Part shown: one piece after another, positions 12,865-26,762 of the stretch | Layout of the letters: the number at the start of each line of letters is the position of its first letter | Position numbering within the stretch: the stretch's first letter is position 1 | Source of the DNA: Rhynchosporium graminicola | Lineage: Eukaryota; Ascomycota; Leotiomycetes; Helotiales; Ploettnerulaceae | Direction of reading: 5' to 3' | NCBI GenBank assembly: GCA_900074885.1 | Contig: FJUW01000008.1 | Location: 2,495 to 66,494 of the forward strand | DNA: 64,000 nt | Program-made: the position numbers and the translations under genes | Notes under the pieces: model-generated | Databases searched by the model: none | Seen by the model: only the letters and a program-made list of their open reading frames with translations | Told to the model about the DNA's origin: nothing

Positions 12865-13592
12865 GATTATTAAACTCTACTATACGCGGAGATTATAGTA
12901 TTAGTTCTAGTAAGAGAATCGAAGATAAGTGAGGGACCCTTATAAGGAACTTATCTTATGCGGAGATTAGTTTATCTATAGTATCTTCTAGAGAGTTATT
13001 CTTTTCCTCTTAGTCCGCTAATTATTATAAGAGGGAATAGATCAAGTTCGAGTTACCTATAGTAATAGGAGTACTTAGCGATTATACTCCTAATGAATTT
13101 CGCTTTTATTTTCCTTTCCTTCTTAGTTAGTACTTTCTTAATAAAGTATTAATATTCTCTAAAGTAAGAAACGTTTAGAGTAAGGAAGAGTATAATAGAT
13201 TAGGTTCGGAGGTAGAGCAGGAGGGATCGCGTCGGGTTCCCCTAGAACTAGAGAGGTCTCTAATTTATTAGTTAAGAGCTATAATAATAGCTTAAAAAGG
13301 GGTATATTAGAGCTATTTTAGCGGCGATACGTAGAAGTTAAAGTTCCGGGGTATTTATTATACTTTCTTCAAAATCTATCTATAATTCCTTTATACTAAG
13401 AGAGTTATTAAAAGAGTATTAGTAAAGACCTCCTCTATTATACTATTTATAATAAGCTAAATTAAACCCTGATTTATAGTTATCCGAGAGATCTCTAGTA
13501 TCTTAGCTATATATAAGTAGTTATCGAATAACTAACTTAGTAGTAAGATATTATAATAAGCTATCTCAAACTATCTTAATCTTTTTATTTAA

Positions 13593-13860
13593 TATAAAAA
13601 TATAAGACTTAAAGAAGTATATAAGTAAGAATAAATAAGTAGGGAGGCTAAGAGCGATCTTATATAGTCTACTACGAAAGAAATAAAAAGATAAGAAAGG
13701 AAGAAGAAGAGAGATAGAGTATAAGGTACCTTATATATATATACTAGTACTAGTCCGATACTATACTAGGTCGGATACTAGTTCTGCCGGGATACCTATG
13801 AACTTAGGCCCTATTATCTATCCTTTTTCTCATGTGATATTTAGGTGAGCTATCGTTATA
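13593..13860 (-). repeat. Gypsy-1 5' LTR (268 bp)
   Basis: Partner of 3743-4010, identical in length, and followed on the right by the TSD copy CTTAT at 13861-13865. Confidence 0.92.
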
Positions 13861-15896
13861 CTTATTTCGCTTATAACTAGAGTTCCTTAAGTATTATAGA
13901 GATAGTAGTAGTAGTATCGTTATCTAAAGCGGCTTTATTAACTACTTCGGGTTCTTTAACTTATAGGGATTCGTTCTATAGTCGTAAGGTTTTTTCTTCT
14001 TCTTAGTATCTTCGATCTTATCGTATCGTAACTAGGGCTACTACTACTATCCCTTATAGTAATAGTAGTTCTCGTAGTACTTTCGGCTTAATTAGTTAGA
14101 CTAACTAGTACTAAAGTCGTTCGTTTTCTATACTATAGAGTATATCTTATTCGTATCGTAAGAGTATATCTACGCGCTTATTTTCTTTCCTAAGGATATA
14201 ACTAATTATATAATTAAACTATAAGAGGAATAGCAATTATTATATTTATTACTCTATAAGCTACTATACTATTATAAAATATTCGAGGTTCTTATAATTA
14301 GTACGAATATAGAATTCTTAAACGCTTTTCAATTCGTACTATTATATCTTAAGATAATATATAATTACTAATATTTCCTTATTATAGATTTCGTAGTTAT
14401 ATTTAGCTAGAGCGTTTTTCTTCGAGAAGAATATATAAAGTTATAAATATCTTTAGTTATCGAATTATATAAGTACCCCTCTTACTACTTATCTAGAAGA
14501 GTCTATTTCGAGTATTATTTCTTAGTCGAGATCAAATTACGCTAGCGTAAGTCTAATAGTAAATATACCTTTTAACTTCTTAAACGCTTTATCTATAGCT
14601 TTATCTTATTACTATAGCTAGTTCTTATAAGTAAGCTATATTAGTAGTAATATAATCGTTAAGTAATCTTTAATAAATATCTAGTAGAGATTCGTAAATC
14701 CTAAGAAGCTTCGTACTCCTTTTACTAAGGTTAGAGATTCTTATTCTCAAATCGCTTATACTTTCTTAAGGTCTATTTAAATACTCTCTTTCGTATCAAT
14801 TATAAACCTAAGGTATTTTATTATTTATACTTCGAATTCGCACTCATTAATATCTAGTTATAATCTAGCTTTACGTAATCTTATTATAACTTTCGCTACT
14901 TACTTTCGGTAGTAGAAGTAATTACTATCTATATAGATCAGGATATCATTAATATAAGTAGAATAGAATTTATCTAAATAATCGTATAAAGCTTAATTAA
15001 TATATTATTAAAACGTACTTAAAGTATTCGTAAGCTTGAAAGAAGTTACTAGCTACTTATATAGATTATATCTCGTGCAAAAAGCTATCTTTTATTTATT
15101 ATTAGTAGTAATATATATCTTATAGAAAATAGTAATAATATCTAGTTTTATAAACTATTTCGCTTTCCTTACATTCCGAAGAGTCTTATAGATTAATAAT
15201 AATAAATATCGATCCTTCTTCATAATTCGATTCAACTTATAGTAATCGATATAAAATCGTAGCTTATCTTCTAGTTTCTTTATAAATAAGATAGAAATAG
15301 TAATAAGCAAGTTACTAACTCGAATGAATCCTTTATCGAGGAGCTTCGTAAGAGTCTTCTATAGTACTAAGAGTTTATCGCGAGATATATTATATAAGAG
15401 GCCCTAAGGTATTATAAGTTCTTTACTATTATATAATTCGAGTTTAATCTTATAGTCGATCCCGGGATCTTATAGTAATAGTAATACGTCTACTTTCTTA
15501 TTGTTATATAAGTCGAGGTACTTATATAACTAATTAGAGAGTTTCGTTCGTAAGTTAATCTTTATCTTTAGTATAAAAGCCTTCTAGATATCTATTATAC
15601 TTATAGTAAATACTTATATCTTCTTATATAATCGTTCTCGAGTAAGCCTATTAAATACTACTACTAATACTACGAAGTAGTCTAGCTTATAGTTCGGCTT
15701 CTATAATTAGTTACATAAGATTATAGTAATAGTATTAATATAATATCGTCACTTCAGGGCAATTATATATATATTATTTTTCTTAAACTATAATAGTCTT
15801 AAAATCAGATTATAGTCTTCTAGGCGTAGTACTATATAGAAAAAAGCCCTAGCTTCCTTATACTTATCGATATTTATCTCTATAATTACTATTTTA
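13861..15896 (-). mobile_element. Gypsy-2 pol fragment: protease region, reverse transcriptase, RNase H
   Basis: On the minus strand from 15880 leftwards there is a degraded protease/linker, then an RT. The RT shows GFIRVSNLLITISILFIKK near 15330, LRFYIDYYKLNRI near 15250 and the catalytic-box region YINDILIYID near 14950. RNase H follows: IDSSR.VVRGVLIQFDN near 14480 and FFSKKNALAKYNYEIYNKE near 14400. It is a different family from Gypsy-1/4, with a different LTR and different spacing. The frame continues over the Gypsy-1 insertion into 3573-3742. Its integrase and 3' LTR are at 34532-37375 on the plus strand. The 5' part (gag, 5' LTR) is missing because the copia element begins at about 15897. 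Confidence 0.8.
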
Positions 15897-16689
15897 TGAT
15901 ACAAAAGTAAGGCAGGCTTTATTAGTTATGAAAGATCACTTTAAGGTATCAGGAGATGGAGAATTAAAGTAGTCTCTGAATATTAATTATAGAGAGCGTT
16001 ATCTCTTCAGAAGAAAGAGAGAAAGCTTACTTTAAATATATAAGGAGATCATATGAGTATATACTAAGCTATACAGGTAATTAAACATAACGTGACTATA
16101 TATAACAGGTGAAAGTATACGATATACCCCCTATAGTGTTGCGAGGATATAGGTCTTGGCATGGATCAGGTGACTATAGTCACGTGCATGGTCCGTGCGG
16201 ATATTCCTAGATAATATCTTCTGTCGACTCTCTATAGTAATTAGTACTGCAATATAACTAATATCATTCACACGATTACTACCTCTATGCCTTACTCTGA
16301 AGATCAACGTAACCTTACTATAGGTTATGAGCCCCGATAGCCAGAAGTAGAGTAGTACTCAAAGAAGTAGTAATACTATGATTCTTGATAGTAAGCGTCG
16401 AACTGTTTCTCAGTACCAAAAGGGTAGAGATTCAAGTTGCGAGCTTCCGATCAAGGTATAGTATACGCGTATAGTTCAGTTAAACTAGCGCGTCTTTCTA
16501 TAGTAAATATAATCGCGCAGAGTACTAGTGGAGAGAGTTCTTTAGCTATCGCACCTACGCTACTATCATTAGAAGAAGTCGAAGAAGTGTACTCCGATAA
16601 CTCTAGCTCTATTGAAGAGTCTTCAGAGTCTTTAACACTATATATAAGCTATATAGTACTTAATACTCGTACTCGTATAGCTATTAAAG
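15897..16689 (+). mobile_element. Copia element 5' region: probable LTR/leader and gag start
   Basis: This stretch is visibly less RIP-damaged than its surroundings. A candidate LTR begins TGATACAAAAG at 15897 and may end near 16270, followed by a leader. A gag-like frame starts at ATG 16292 (MPYSEDQRNLTIGYE) and, in the same direction, runs to 16689 (an open stretch 16437-16694 includes LLSLEEVEEVYSDNSSSIEE). It is cut by Gypsy-4 with TSD TAAAG and resumes at 28482. The partner LTR is not in the window, so LTR limits are tentative. Assignment to copia comes from continuity with the gag and protease at 28482-31222. Confidence 0.55.
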
Positions 16690-16906
16690 TATGACAACAG
16701 CTCACCTGAATATCATATAAGAAGAAGGATAGATAATAGGGCCTAAGTTCACAGGTATCCCGGCAGAATTAGTATCCGACCTAGTATAGTATCGGACTAG
16801 TACTAGTATATATATATAAGATACCTTATACTCTATCTCTATTCTTCTTCCTTCCTTATCTTTTTATTTCCTTTATAGTAGACTATATAAGATCGCTCTT
16901 AGCTTC

Positions 16907-17141
16907 TGTGACGCTTACTCTAGAAAGGTCTCAAAACTACCTGAGTAATAAGACCTCATATTACTATAAATATGAAGTAGTAAGAATCACTTAAGAATCT
17001 ATAACTAAGGAGTGAAGAAGTAAAGAGAGAATAGAAGTATATATATAAAAAGGGGCCCCTAAACTCTACTCGTATAATCTCACTTAGCAGTAAGTGTTTC
17101 TACCAATAGGGAGAGACCTCTAAACCTAACTAGTTGTTATA
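16907..17141 (-). repeat. Gypsy-3 3' LTR (235 bp)
   Basis: Pairs with 20687-20921. All differences I could see are C/T or G/A, for example AGTTGTTATA versus AGTCGTCACA at the inner/outer ends. A polypyrimidine run CCCCCCTCC directly follows, the polypurine tract of a minus-strand element. Confidence 0.9.
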
Positions 17142-20100
17142 CTACTCCCCCCTCCGAAAAAAGCTCGCCCTCGAGCGTTAGTCTATCTCCTTATTACTAT
17201 TAAGGTAGTCGTAATTATTAATTCTATCGTAGAAAGCTTTTAGCTAATTAGGTAGTCTAGCAGGAGGTCTAGCTTACGTTAGATTATTAAGGTAGAATTA
17301 TTATAGCTTAGCGGGAGCGTATTTAATATCTATAGCGTCGTACTATATAAGATCGACGTCTTAATTTAACTAGGAAACTCGGTATAAGAGGCTATTACGC
17401 TGCTTATAGCACGCAAGTATATCTTCGATCTCCTATTTATCGTTACTAGTAATATTAATAAGTAGTAGTAGTAGTGAGGTTTATCCTAGTAAGGAGTCGT
17501 TTAGATACTTCCGTAGCTTAGCAGCAGGGAATACGTTATATACTTTCATACTAGTAAGGAGCTCTAAGCGATAAGAGCTTCTAACCTTTTTAATTATATA
17601 GAAGGGTCTATTAGTTAGGAAGTCGAGTTTTTTACTAGGTCGAGTACTTATAAAGTAGCGTATATCTAGCTAGATAAGGTCGTTTATAGTGAAATCGACT
17701 TCACGGCATAAGCGATTATAGGATTAGGATATCTTAGCTTATATATATTAGAGGCTAGATTAAGTAGTAGTCTAAGCGTCGCGTAAGCGATTAGCGTAAT
17801 CTAGAGCTTACTAAGTATTTAACTTATTAGTAAGTATAATAAAGTTAAGTAAGTCTTTCTAATTCTAATTAACGCGAGGTATATATCTATAAATAACTTT
17901 AAAGGGTAAGAGACCTCTAAGGGATTCGTAAGGGAGAGTTATCTAGGCGTAGTCTATAATAGGTAAGAATTCTGATTAGTTATCTTAATAGTAAGAGATA
18001 AAAGGTCGTAATCTGCGTTAGAGATATTAGTTATAGATCTCTATTTAGTTATCTATTTACAAGTAGTCTACTGCAGATAGCTATCTTTTAGTACTGAGAA
18101 TTATAATAACTATAATCTAAAAACAGGAAACGAATTAAGGCTCTCTATTAGAGGTAATTATTAATAGAGCTCCGAAATAGCAATATACGTAGTATAAGTA
18201 AAGCTTTATAAGGTCGCGCGTATCGGAGGTCTTTCAGTATAGAATACTAATTACTTATTTACTAAAACAGTTGATAAATATAAGAACGTTATTATAGCTG
18301 TATTTATCGCGGTTAAAGCTATAGTAGTTAACTATAATATACTCCTATAGACGTAATAGTATAGGCAGAGGTTAGAGAAAGCCCGGTTTCTTATCACGTA
18401 GCACTTGAATTCGTCGGTAAGTATAATAGTTATAGTAGTACTAGTTAATAGTTAAAGCGATTCCGTACTACTAATATTATAATACTAGTAGTTATAAGGT
18501 CTTCTTTACACTTAGATAAGCAGTCTCTAATCAGTCGTATACTTCGCGTATAAGTAGCATGCGAAAGTATAAGATATTAAGTACGATTAGTCTTCCTTTA
18601 TAGAGTAGAAGATCTTTTTCTATAGTTAGTTTTCTAGGAGTAGTAGAGAGAGCTTATTTCCGTAGGGCTTAGAGTAATAGCGTAATGCGATTAGCGTTAA
18701 GTACTTATTATACTATAGAAAAGACTAGCAATAAGTTAGTAACTTCTAAAGCGTTAATAAGCTTAAAGTTATCTATAGAGTTAGAGCTATTCCGGAGGTT
18801 ACTTATAAGTAGTACTAGATCGATTTAGTCTTCGCGTAGTAGCTACTATAAACGCTAAGTTCTTTTAGCGTTATTCTAATCGTCTAATTCATTTATTCTA
18901 CGAGAGAGAGCGTCAGCGAGTAGATTATACTTCCTAGGTTGATAAGTAATTATAAAGTTATAATCTATAAGTAGCTCGGCCTATTAGGCTTATCGTGCGT
19001 TTAGCTATTTAGAAGTTATAAAGTACTTAAGAGCTTTATAATTAGTAATAACGCGGATCTAATATAATACGCCTACGAGCTCAGATCTCTAGTTACTAAA
19101 AGATCGTATAATTGCGAGTATTTCCTTATTATAAATAGCGTAATTAAGCTTAGTAAGTAGCATAGTCTTAGAGAAGTAAGCTACTAGGAACTAGTCTTCG
19201 TCGTGCTATTACGATAGTATACTTGCTATTACTCTATTACTAGCGTCTATTTCGATTATATAAGGTAGATATTACTAATAATAGTAGAGGAGTAGTACTG
19301 AAGTAAGAGTATACTTTAGGTAATCAAAAGTATCTTTATACTCCCTAGCGAACTGAAATAATATATTATTTTTAGTAAGTTATATAAGAGGTTTTGCGAT
19401 AATTCCGTAGTCCTTAATGAATCGTTAGTAGAAGTTATAAAAGCCTAAGAACGATTATACGCCCTTAACTATAGTTAAGTAATTCTAAGATTATATAATA
19501 TTAACTTTCTTAGGGTCTACCTCGATCCTAGAAGTAGAGATAATAAATCTAAGGTATTTAGTACGAGTAATATTAAATTTATACTTCTTAAGGTTAGCTT
19601 ATAATCTAGTATCTTATAATCGTTATAGCACTTTATATACGTATAATTAATACTATAGTAATTCGTTAGAGTAGATCAGAATATTATCTAGATATACTAT
19701 ATAGAAGTCGTCTAAGTAGTCGAATAAGACGTTATTCATATATCGCTAGTATGTCGCAGGGCTATTAGTTAGACCGAAAGGGAGTACCTTATACTTATAT
19801 ATACTATAATAAGTCCGGAAAGTTATATACTCTTTAGAGGCTAGATCTATTCGAATTCGGTAGAACGCCTAGCGAATATCCAGTTTAGTAAATATCTTAG
19901 CAGTNTCGATAAAGTAGCTAGAGTAGCGCCGGAGGGCGTTACGTATCTATACTTCCTAGAGTTTTAGAGAGTAGTCGATTCTATTAGAGAGCTTATTTAG
20001 AAAGTTCAGTATCTTCTCTATACGTGTAGCGTATAATATTAACGATATTCCTCCGGTAGATTATTCTCGATAACGATTATTAGGCGTAAGAGTAGCGTTA

Positions 20101-20686
20101 TCTTCTTTAATTAATAGTAGTAGTATTATACGCGATTAAACGTTATTAAATAATATAGACTTAGTAGAGCGCTAAGTAGTTAACTAGCGTAGTTCTAGGA
20201 ACTTGTCCCGTAACTAGTATAGTTCTGCAGATAAGTTAGCGTTTAATTATCTCTCCTCCGCGAGCTTCCTTTCTGCCTCTTATAGCTAGTAAGCGCGGTC
20301 TTCCTATAAGTTACTTATAGTTACTATTAATATAGAGGTATTATCGGGGAGGTTTAGCGACTTAGTGAGTTCGTTAATTATAGTAGGAGTTAGGGAGCTT
20401 AACTCGGACGAGGTATTATCGCGAGTACTCTCTACTATAGAGAGAGGTAAGTTACGGCAAGTATTATAAGTCGCCGAAGAATAGGAGGTAGAGGGAGTTA
20501 GAGAACCGGTAGTCGATTTATCGGACTTAGGTTACTTTAGTTTAGGTGCTATTCTTTAAGTTTATACTTAGTATAGGCCTTCTCTATATAGCGTAGTCTC
20601 TTGCATTTAGTAGCTCTAGGTATAGAGGTATAATATAAGTAGATATTTACTATCTTCCTAGACGTAAGTAAAAGAGTTATAGATAA

Positions 20687-20921
20687 TATAACGCTTACTC
20701 TAGAAAGGTCTTAAAACTACCTGAGTAATAAGACCTTATATTACTATGAATATGAAGTAGTAAGAATCACTTGAGAATCTATAACTAAGGAGTGAAGAAG
20801 TAGAGAGAGAATAGAAGTATATATATAAAAAGGGGCCCCTAAACTCTACTCGTGTAATCTCGCTTAGCAGTAAGTGTTTCCACTAATAGGGAGAGACCTC
20901 TAAACCTGACCAGTCGTCACA
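20687..20921 (-). repeat. Gypsy-3 5' LTR (235 bp)
   Basis: Partner of 16907-17141. The right end retains CGTCACA, the unmutated terminus, next to the TSD GCTTC. Confidence 0.9.
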
Positions 20922-23900
20922 GCTTCTCTACTTATTTATTCTTACTTATATACCGCCTTAAGTCTTATATCGTTATATTAAACAAAAAGATTAAGATAGC
21001 CGGAGATAGCTTACTATAATATCTTATTACTAAGTTAGTTATTCGATAACTACTTATATATAGCCGAGATACTAAAGATCTCTCGGATAACTATAAATTA
21101 GAGTTTAATTTAGCTTATTATAAATAGTATAATAAAGGAGGTTTTCGCTAACACTCCTTTAATAACTCCCTTAGTATAAAGGAATTATAGATAGATTTTG
21201 AAGAAAGTATAATAAATACCTCGGAACTTTAATCTCTATATATCGCCGCTGAAATAGCCCTAATATACTCCTTTTTAAGCTATTAGAATAGCTCTTAACT
21301 AATAAACTAAAGACTCCTCTAGTTCTAGGGGGACTTAACGTAACTCCCTTTACTTTACTTCCGAACCTAATCTATTATACTCTTCCTTACTCTAAATATC
21401 TCTTACTCTAGAGAATATTAATACTTTATTAAGGAAGTACTAACTAAAAGGGAAAAAAAAATAAAAGCGAAATTTATTAAGAGTATAATCGCTAAATACT
21501 CTTATTACTATAAGTAACTCGAACCTGATCTATTTCCTCTTATAATAATTAGTAGACTAGAAGGAGAAGAATAACTCTTTAGAAGATACTATAGATAAAC
21601 TAATCTCTATATAAGATAAGTTCCTTATAAGGGTCTTTTACTTATTTTCGACTCTCTTATTAGAACTAATACTATAATCTCCGCGTATAGCGGAGTTTAA
21701 TAAGCTAATAAATTCTATTCTAATACGTAGTACTAAGAGAGAGAATATTATTCCTAATAAACTATCTCCCTCCCCTAGCGCCGAATTAGTAGAGTTACGC
21801 CCTAGGAAGTCTTATCTTACTAAGAAGATCTTGCCCTTAGATAATAAGTCGGATCTTACTTTCCTCTAATAGAGAGTATCAATACGAGACTAGCTAGCTA
21901 TAAACGCCGACTACTACTCTACGGACTTCTTCCGGCGCGTTCTCGTATAGGGACTAGTTACTAGATTAGCTAAGGAGTATCTTACGCCTTAGTACTTTAC
22001 TAACGAGTTTAAAACTAGCGAGGAAATAATCTCTTTACTAGAAGAGAACTTCCTTACTAGTTTAGAAGAAGATAATTACTATAATACTTTCTACTACTTA
22101 GAAATATAATAACCTAGCTATATACGCGAGACTTTCACTAAGTTTCGTAGTTAATTTTAAAGCGCTACTATCTAAGGTAAGGTTAAAAGGAAAGAGTAGT
22201 TCTTTTATATATAGGATAAGATTATATTATCCTTACGCGCTTTAACTCTTATTATTAAACTAATATAGAATAAGGATTACGCTTCTATAATTAGATCCTT
22301 ACTTTCTTTTAATACTAAGTATCGCTATAACTTAGAACGTACTTATCCTGAGAAAGCTATTACTTAGGTATAGTACTATAAGCTTACTATTACTATTACG
22401 ATTACTACTAGTTCTACCTCTTACCGGTCCTTAAGCTTAGCTCCTCGATAAACTACTCTTGTACTATACGTATATACCTCTACCCCGGTATAGTCTAGTA
22501 CTCCTTCTGCGCTAAAACGCCCTATTACCTTAACTAGAGAACTCCCTAGGTATTATAGTTATAGATAGCTTAATTATATTAAGCTAGATTACTCTAACTC
22601 GCTTAAGGTTTAATTAATTAACGAATTTCCGGAAGAAGATTAAGTAACTAAGGAAATAGTAGAAGATATACTCTCCGAATCTGGACTAATACTAGAGGGA
22701 AACGATAAGGCCTAAGTAAAAACTCCTTCCTAGGTCTATATAAGTATAATCTCTCTAATCTGGACTTTAACTCCTTAATAAGAGGTAAGTAATTTATATA
22801 CCTAACTATAATTAATATAAATAAGCTAAGAGTTTCTATAAGTAGCTTAATTAATACCGGAGCGAATAGTTATTTATTTATTAATTATACTCTTACTAGA
22901 TAACTATCGGGAGCCCTTAGTATTAAAATCGAGCTACTACCTTATTCTATTCTAATACATAAGTTCTAATAGTCTATTAGAACCTATATTACTTATTTTA
23001 TACGTTTATACTTTTCTATTAATAGTAGGCGTATTTATAACTACTCTTTTATTCTCCTCGATTTAGAATAATAAGATATAATTATTAGTATTAAATAGAT
23101 ATAACGATTTCAGGTTAAGCTAGATACGCTCTACTATAAGCTTCTATAGCCGGAACGCTATCTAGCTACCCTCTAATATAATAAGGAGATAATTATAATT
23201 CTACTACCTTATAAACCTAGTATTAATTAATCTTACTAAATTAATACTAACGCGCGGGACTTAGCTATAAACTAGCTAGACTAATAGCGATTATACTAAA
23301 TAGTAGCGATATAATATATTAATATATTATCCTTATTATTTAACTTATTTCCGCTTATTACTAAGGAATCTAAACCCTTTCTCGCTCCGAATTTATCGAG
23401 AAAGGTACCTGCGCCGAAACCTTACTATAAGTACTTCTCTTAACCTCTAAGGATCTAGAAACTAGTTCTGATTTACTAAATTAGTATTATAGCTTTTTAC
23501 TTTAATATAAAATATAAAAGCTCTGAATTATTCTTTATTAGTATCTATAAGATAGACTACCTTATATAAGACTATTTAAATAGTAATTCTCCTAAGGATC
23601 CTAATACTAAACGACTTATAGCTAAAAAGCTACCGGAATAGTATTATACCCTTAAGGAAGCCTTTTCTAAGCGGGATTCTAATATTCTTTTACTATATCG
23701 CTTATATAATTATAAAATTATTCTAAAAGAACTATTACTTAACGTATATTCGCTCTTATATTAGTAATCTATAGATAAACTATAAGTAACTAAGGAGTAC
23801 TTTATAGAGAACTTAGATAAGGGATTTATCGAATCTAGCTAAAGTCCTTTTATATTACTTATACTATTCGTTAAGAAAGCTAATAGAGGATTACGCTTCT

Positions 23901-26762
23901 ATATCGACTATTATAAGCTTAATACGATTACTTAAAAAGATTCTTACTTAATACTTAGGATTAATAAGCTCTTAACTCGTATATCTAAAGTAGTAATCTT
24001 TATTAAACTAGATATCTAAGTAGTATTTAACTATATTTATATAGACTCCGAATCCGAGGAGTATATTACCTTCCGAACCCGCTTCAGATCCTATAAATAT
24101 AAAGTATTACTTTTTAAGCTCTATAATAGACTTAGTATATACTAGCGATATATGAATAATATACTACTAGATTACTTAGATAACTTCTATATAGCTTACT
24201 TAGATAATATTCTTATATACTCGGAAACGCTCTAGGAATATAAAGAATATATTAAATTAGTATTATAATACTTAATAGATACTAGACTCTAAGCGGATAT
24301 TAAGAAAAGCGAATTCTATATTACTCGGACTAAATACCTTAGATATATTATTATTACTAACGGAATCGAGCTAGATCCCGAGAAAGTAATACTATTAGTA
24401 AACTAGAAGTACCCCGAAATAGTAATAGCTATAAAATCCTTCTTAGGATTCTATAAGTTCTACTATTAATTTATTCGGAATTTCGGCCTTATTACTAAAC
24501 CTCTCTTAATACTTACTCGGCCTATAGTACTATAGAATTTTACTAACAATTATAAGAAGTCCTTCGACGATTTATATTAATAGCTACTATTAGTATAGAA
24601 ACTATACTATTTCGACTCTGAATTATAGACTAAACTAGAAACTAATACCTCCGATAGTATAACAGCTAGAGTTATCTCCTAATTATATAAAGATAACTAG
24701 TAGTATTTAATTAGATTCTACTCCTATATTCTTAATAGATATAAACTAAACTAGGAGATCTATAATAAGGAGCTATATACTATTATTAAGTCTTTCCGGA
24801 AATAGAGACCGGAACTCATATCTCTATAACGCTATACTAGCGTATATATAGACTATCGATCCTTAGAATACTTTATAACTACTAAAGTCCTAACTAGTAA
24901 GTAAGCTAGATAAATAGAATTCCTTTCCGAATTTAACTTTCAAATTATATATACGCTTAGTAAAGATAATACTAAAGCTAATATCCTTAGCTATAAGGAA
25001 TAAGATCTAAGGATATAGGAATAATAGAAATAGAATAGTAGATCTTAGGTTTTACTACCTCTAGACTACTTAAACCCTAGGATTAACGCAGAACTAGCTA
25101 AGTATTATATCGATTAAATTAGTTATATATGCCTAATATCGCTAGAGACTAATACGCTATCGGAACTTATACGTAACTCTTTTAATTTAATCGAGAAATT
25201 ATACTAATTTAACTAAGAATTATTCTCTAAGGAACGAAATATATTAAGAGATAGCTATACTATTAATAATAGTTTACTACTTTATAATAGTTATCTATAC
25301 GTATAACGCTATACTCTGCTATATACTTATTTAATTAGCGAAGTTTATAATTAAGTTTCCTCTACTTATCTAAATACTTATAAGACCGCCGAAATAATTT
25401 CTACTTATTACTACTAGAAAGGACTCGTATTAGACGTGAAATAGTACACTTATAATTACCGCTCCTGCTAGTACTCTTATCCGAAACAGACGAAATAGTA
25501 AGGATTCTTTTACTTATTACTAGTACTTAGCTACTTTATATAGCACTTAGCTATAGATTTTAAGGACTTCCCGCCTAATAACTAAGGATTTAATAGGATA
25601 TTAGTATTTATTAACCGCCTAAGGAAAGACTCTGTATTAATACTATACTATTATAATATCGATACTTATAGGATAGCGACGTTATTTATCTAATAGATAT
25701 ATCGTTTCAGATATACTCTTAAGTTAATTATATCCGACTAAGGAGCTTAGCTAGTCTTATCCTTCTAGTAAGAGTTTTACTATATAATTAGAGTTAAGGT
25801 TAAGCTCTCTACCTCTTTCTAATAGTAAACCGATAGATAAACGGAGATTATGAATTAGTATATTAACTAATACCTTAGACCTTTTATTAATTACTACTAG
25901 AATAACTAGGGCGAATTACTACTAATAATAGACCGCGCCTAAGTAACTCTGCCTTATGATTCTATTAGTATAGCGCTATATACCCTTAAATATAGTATAC
26001 TACTACAGAATAGCTAGGACTAGAAGTAACCTACCGGATCGATACTATAAGAGAAGCTTAATTATACTAATACTAAATCCTTAGCTAAATATATTAAATC
26101 CGCTATTAAAGTTATAAAAGCTAATATACTAGCTACCTAATATAAGATAAGCGCTATAACTAACCCGAAACGGCGTAGTATCGACTAGGAAGTTAGAGAT
26201 AAGGTATTTCTCTCTATAAGGAACCTTAAGAATCACTAGCTAAATAAGAAGCTATCTAATCTCTAGGTAGGACTATACTAGGTTTTAGCTAAGATCAGAA
26301 ACTCCTATAAGCTAGATTTACCCCTAGGATCTTCTATTTATAATATATTCGCTCCCGAATTACTCTTTAAAGACCCGGATAACTTATTACTAAGCTAGGA
26401 GTTATAAAACTTACTCCTAGAAGTTATTACTACTTAAGAAGAGTAAGAGTTATAAGATATACTCGCTATATAGCTCCTAAGAGGTAATCTGAAGTATTAA
26501 GTTAGATAGCTAAGCTATAACTTGGACCTAACTTAGTATAACGCTTCCGACTTAATAAGTACTCTATATAAGCTTAGAGACTTCTATACTACTAACTTAA
26601 GTAAACTTAGACCTCCGTGTAAACTAGATTAGTAGATTAAAGCTTAGGAAGATAGAATAGATAATTATAATTACTTAGAGGATAATAAGCTATTATAACT
26701 ATTAGTATTAGAATTTATTACTAGAGATAATCCCCCGATTATACTCTATAATAATATTGTAT

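Larger units (their letters stand above)
3743..13860 (-). mobile_element. Gypsy-1: full-length chromovirus (Ty3/gypsy with chromodomain), nested in Gypsy-2
   Basis: LTRs of 268 bp lie at 3743-4010 (3') and 13593-13860 (5'), bounded by a perfect 5-bp TSD CTTAT (3738-3742 and 13861-13865). On the minus strand come gag (from about 13560), protease, reverse transcriptase around 8600-7900 (FYIDYRKLNTITRKDSY, then YLDNILIY), RNase H near 7600-7300, integrase near 6950-6100 and a chromodomain near 5850-5700. A polypurine tract (plus-strand ACCTCCTCCC) sits at 4012-4021. Many stops come from RIP. The annotated 10,118 bp includes a 2341-bp duplication with a single N at 10523; without it the element is 7776 bp. 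An antisense gene occupies the 3' part (separate entry). It is the same family as Gypsy-4. Confidence 0.92.
16907..20921 (-). mobile_element. Gypsy-3: third gypsy element, inserted in the Gypsy-4 5' LTR, internally deleted
   Basis: LTRs of 235 bp lie at 16907-17141 and 20687-20921, with ends TGTGACG...CGTCACA preserved on the outer sides. The TSD is GCTTC (16902-16906 and 20922-20926). The minus strand encodes a gypsy RT (KVLPFGLTNSPATY near 19770, FLGFYNFY.RFIKDYG near 19430), RNase H (YFSKTMLLTKLNYAIYNKE near 19140) and a degraded integrase near 18600-17400. Upstream of the RT there is an N at 19905, then gag-like sequence without protease or the first part of RT. At 4.0 kb it is short, so either a deletion or a collapsed gap lies at the N. 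Confidence 0.9.
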
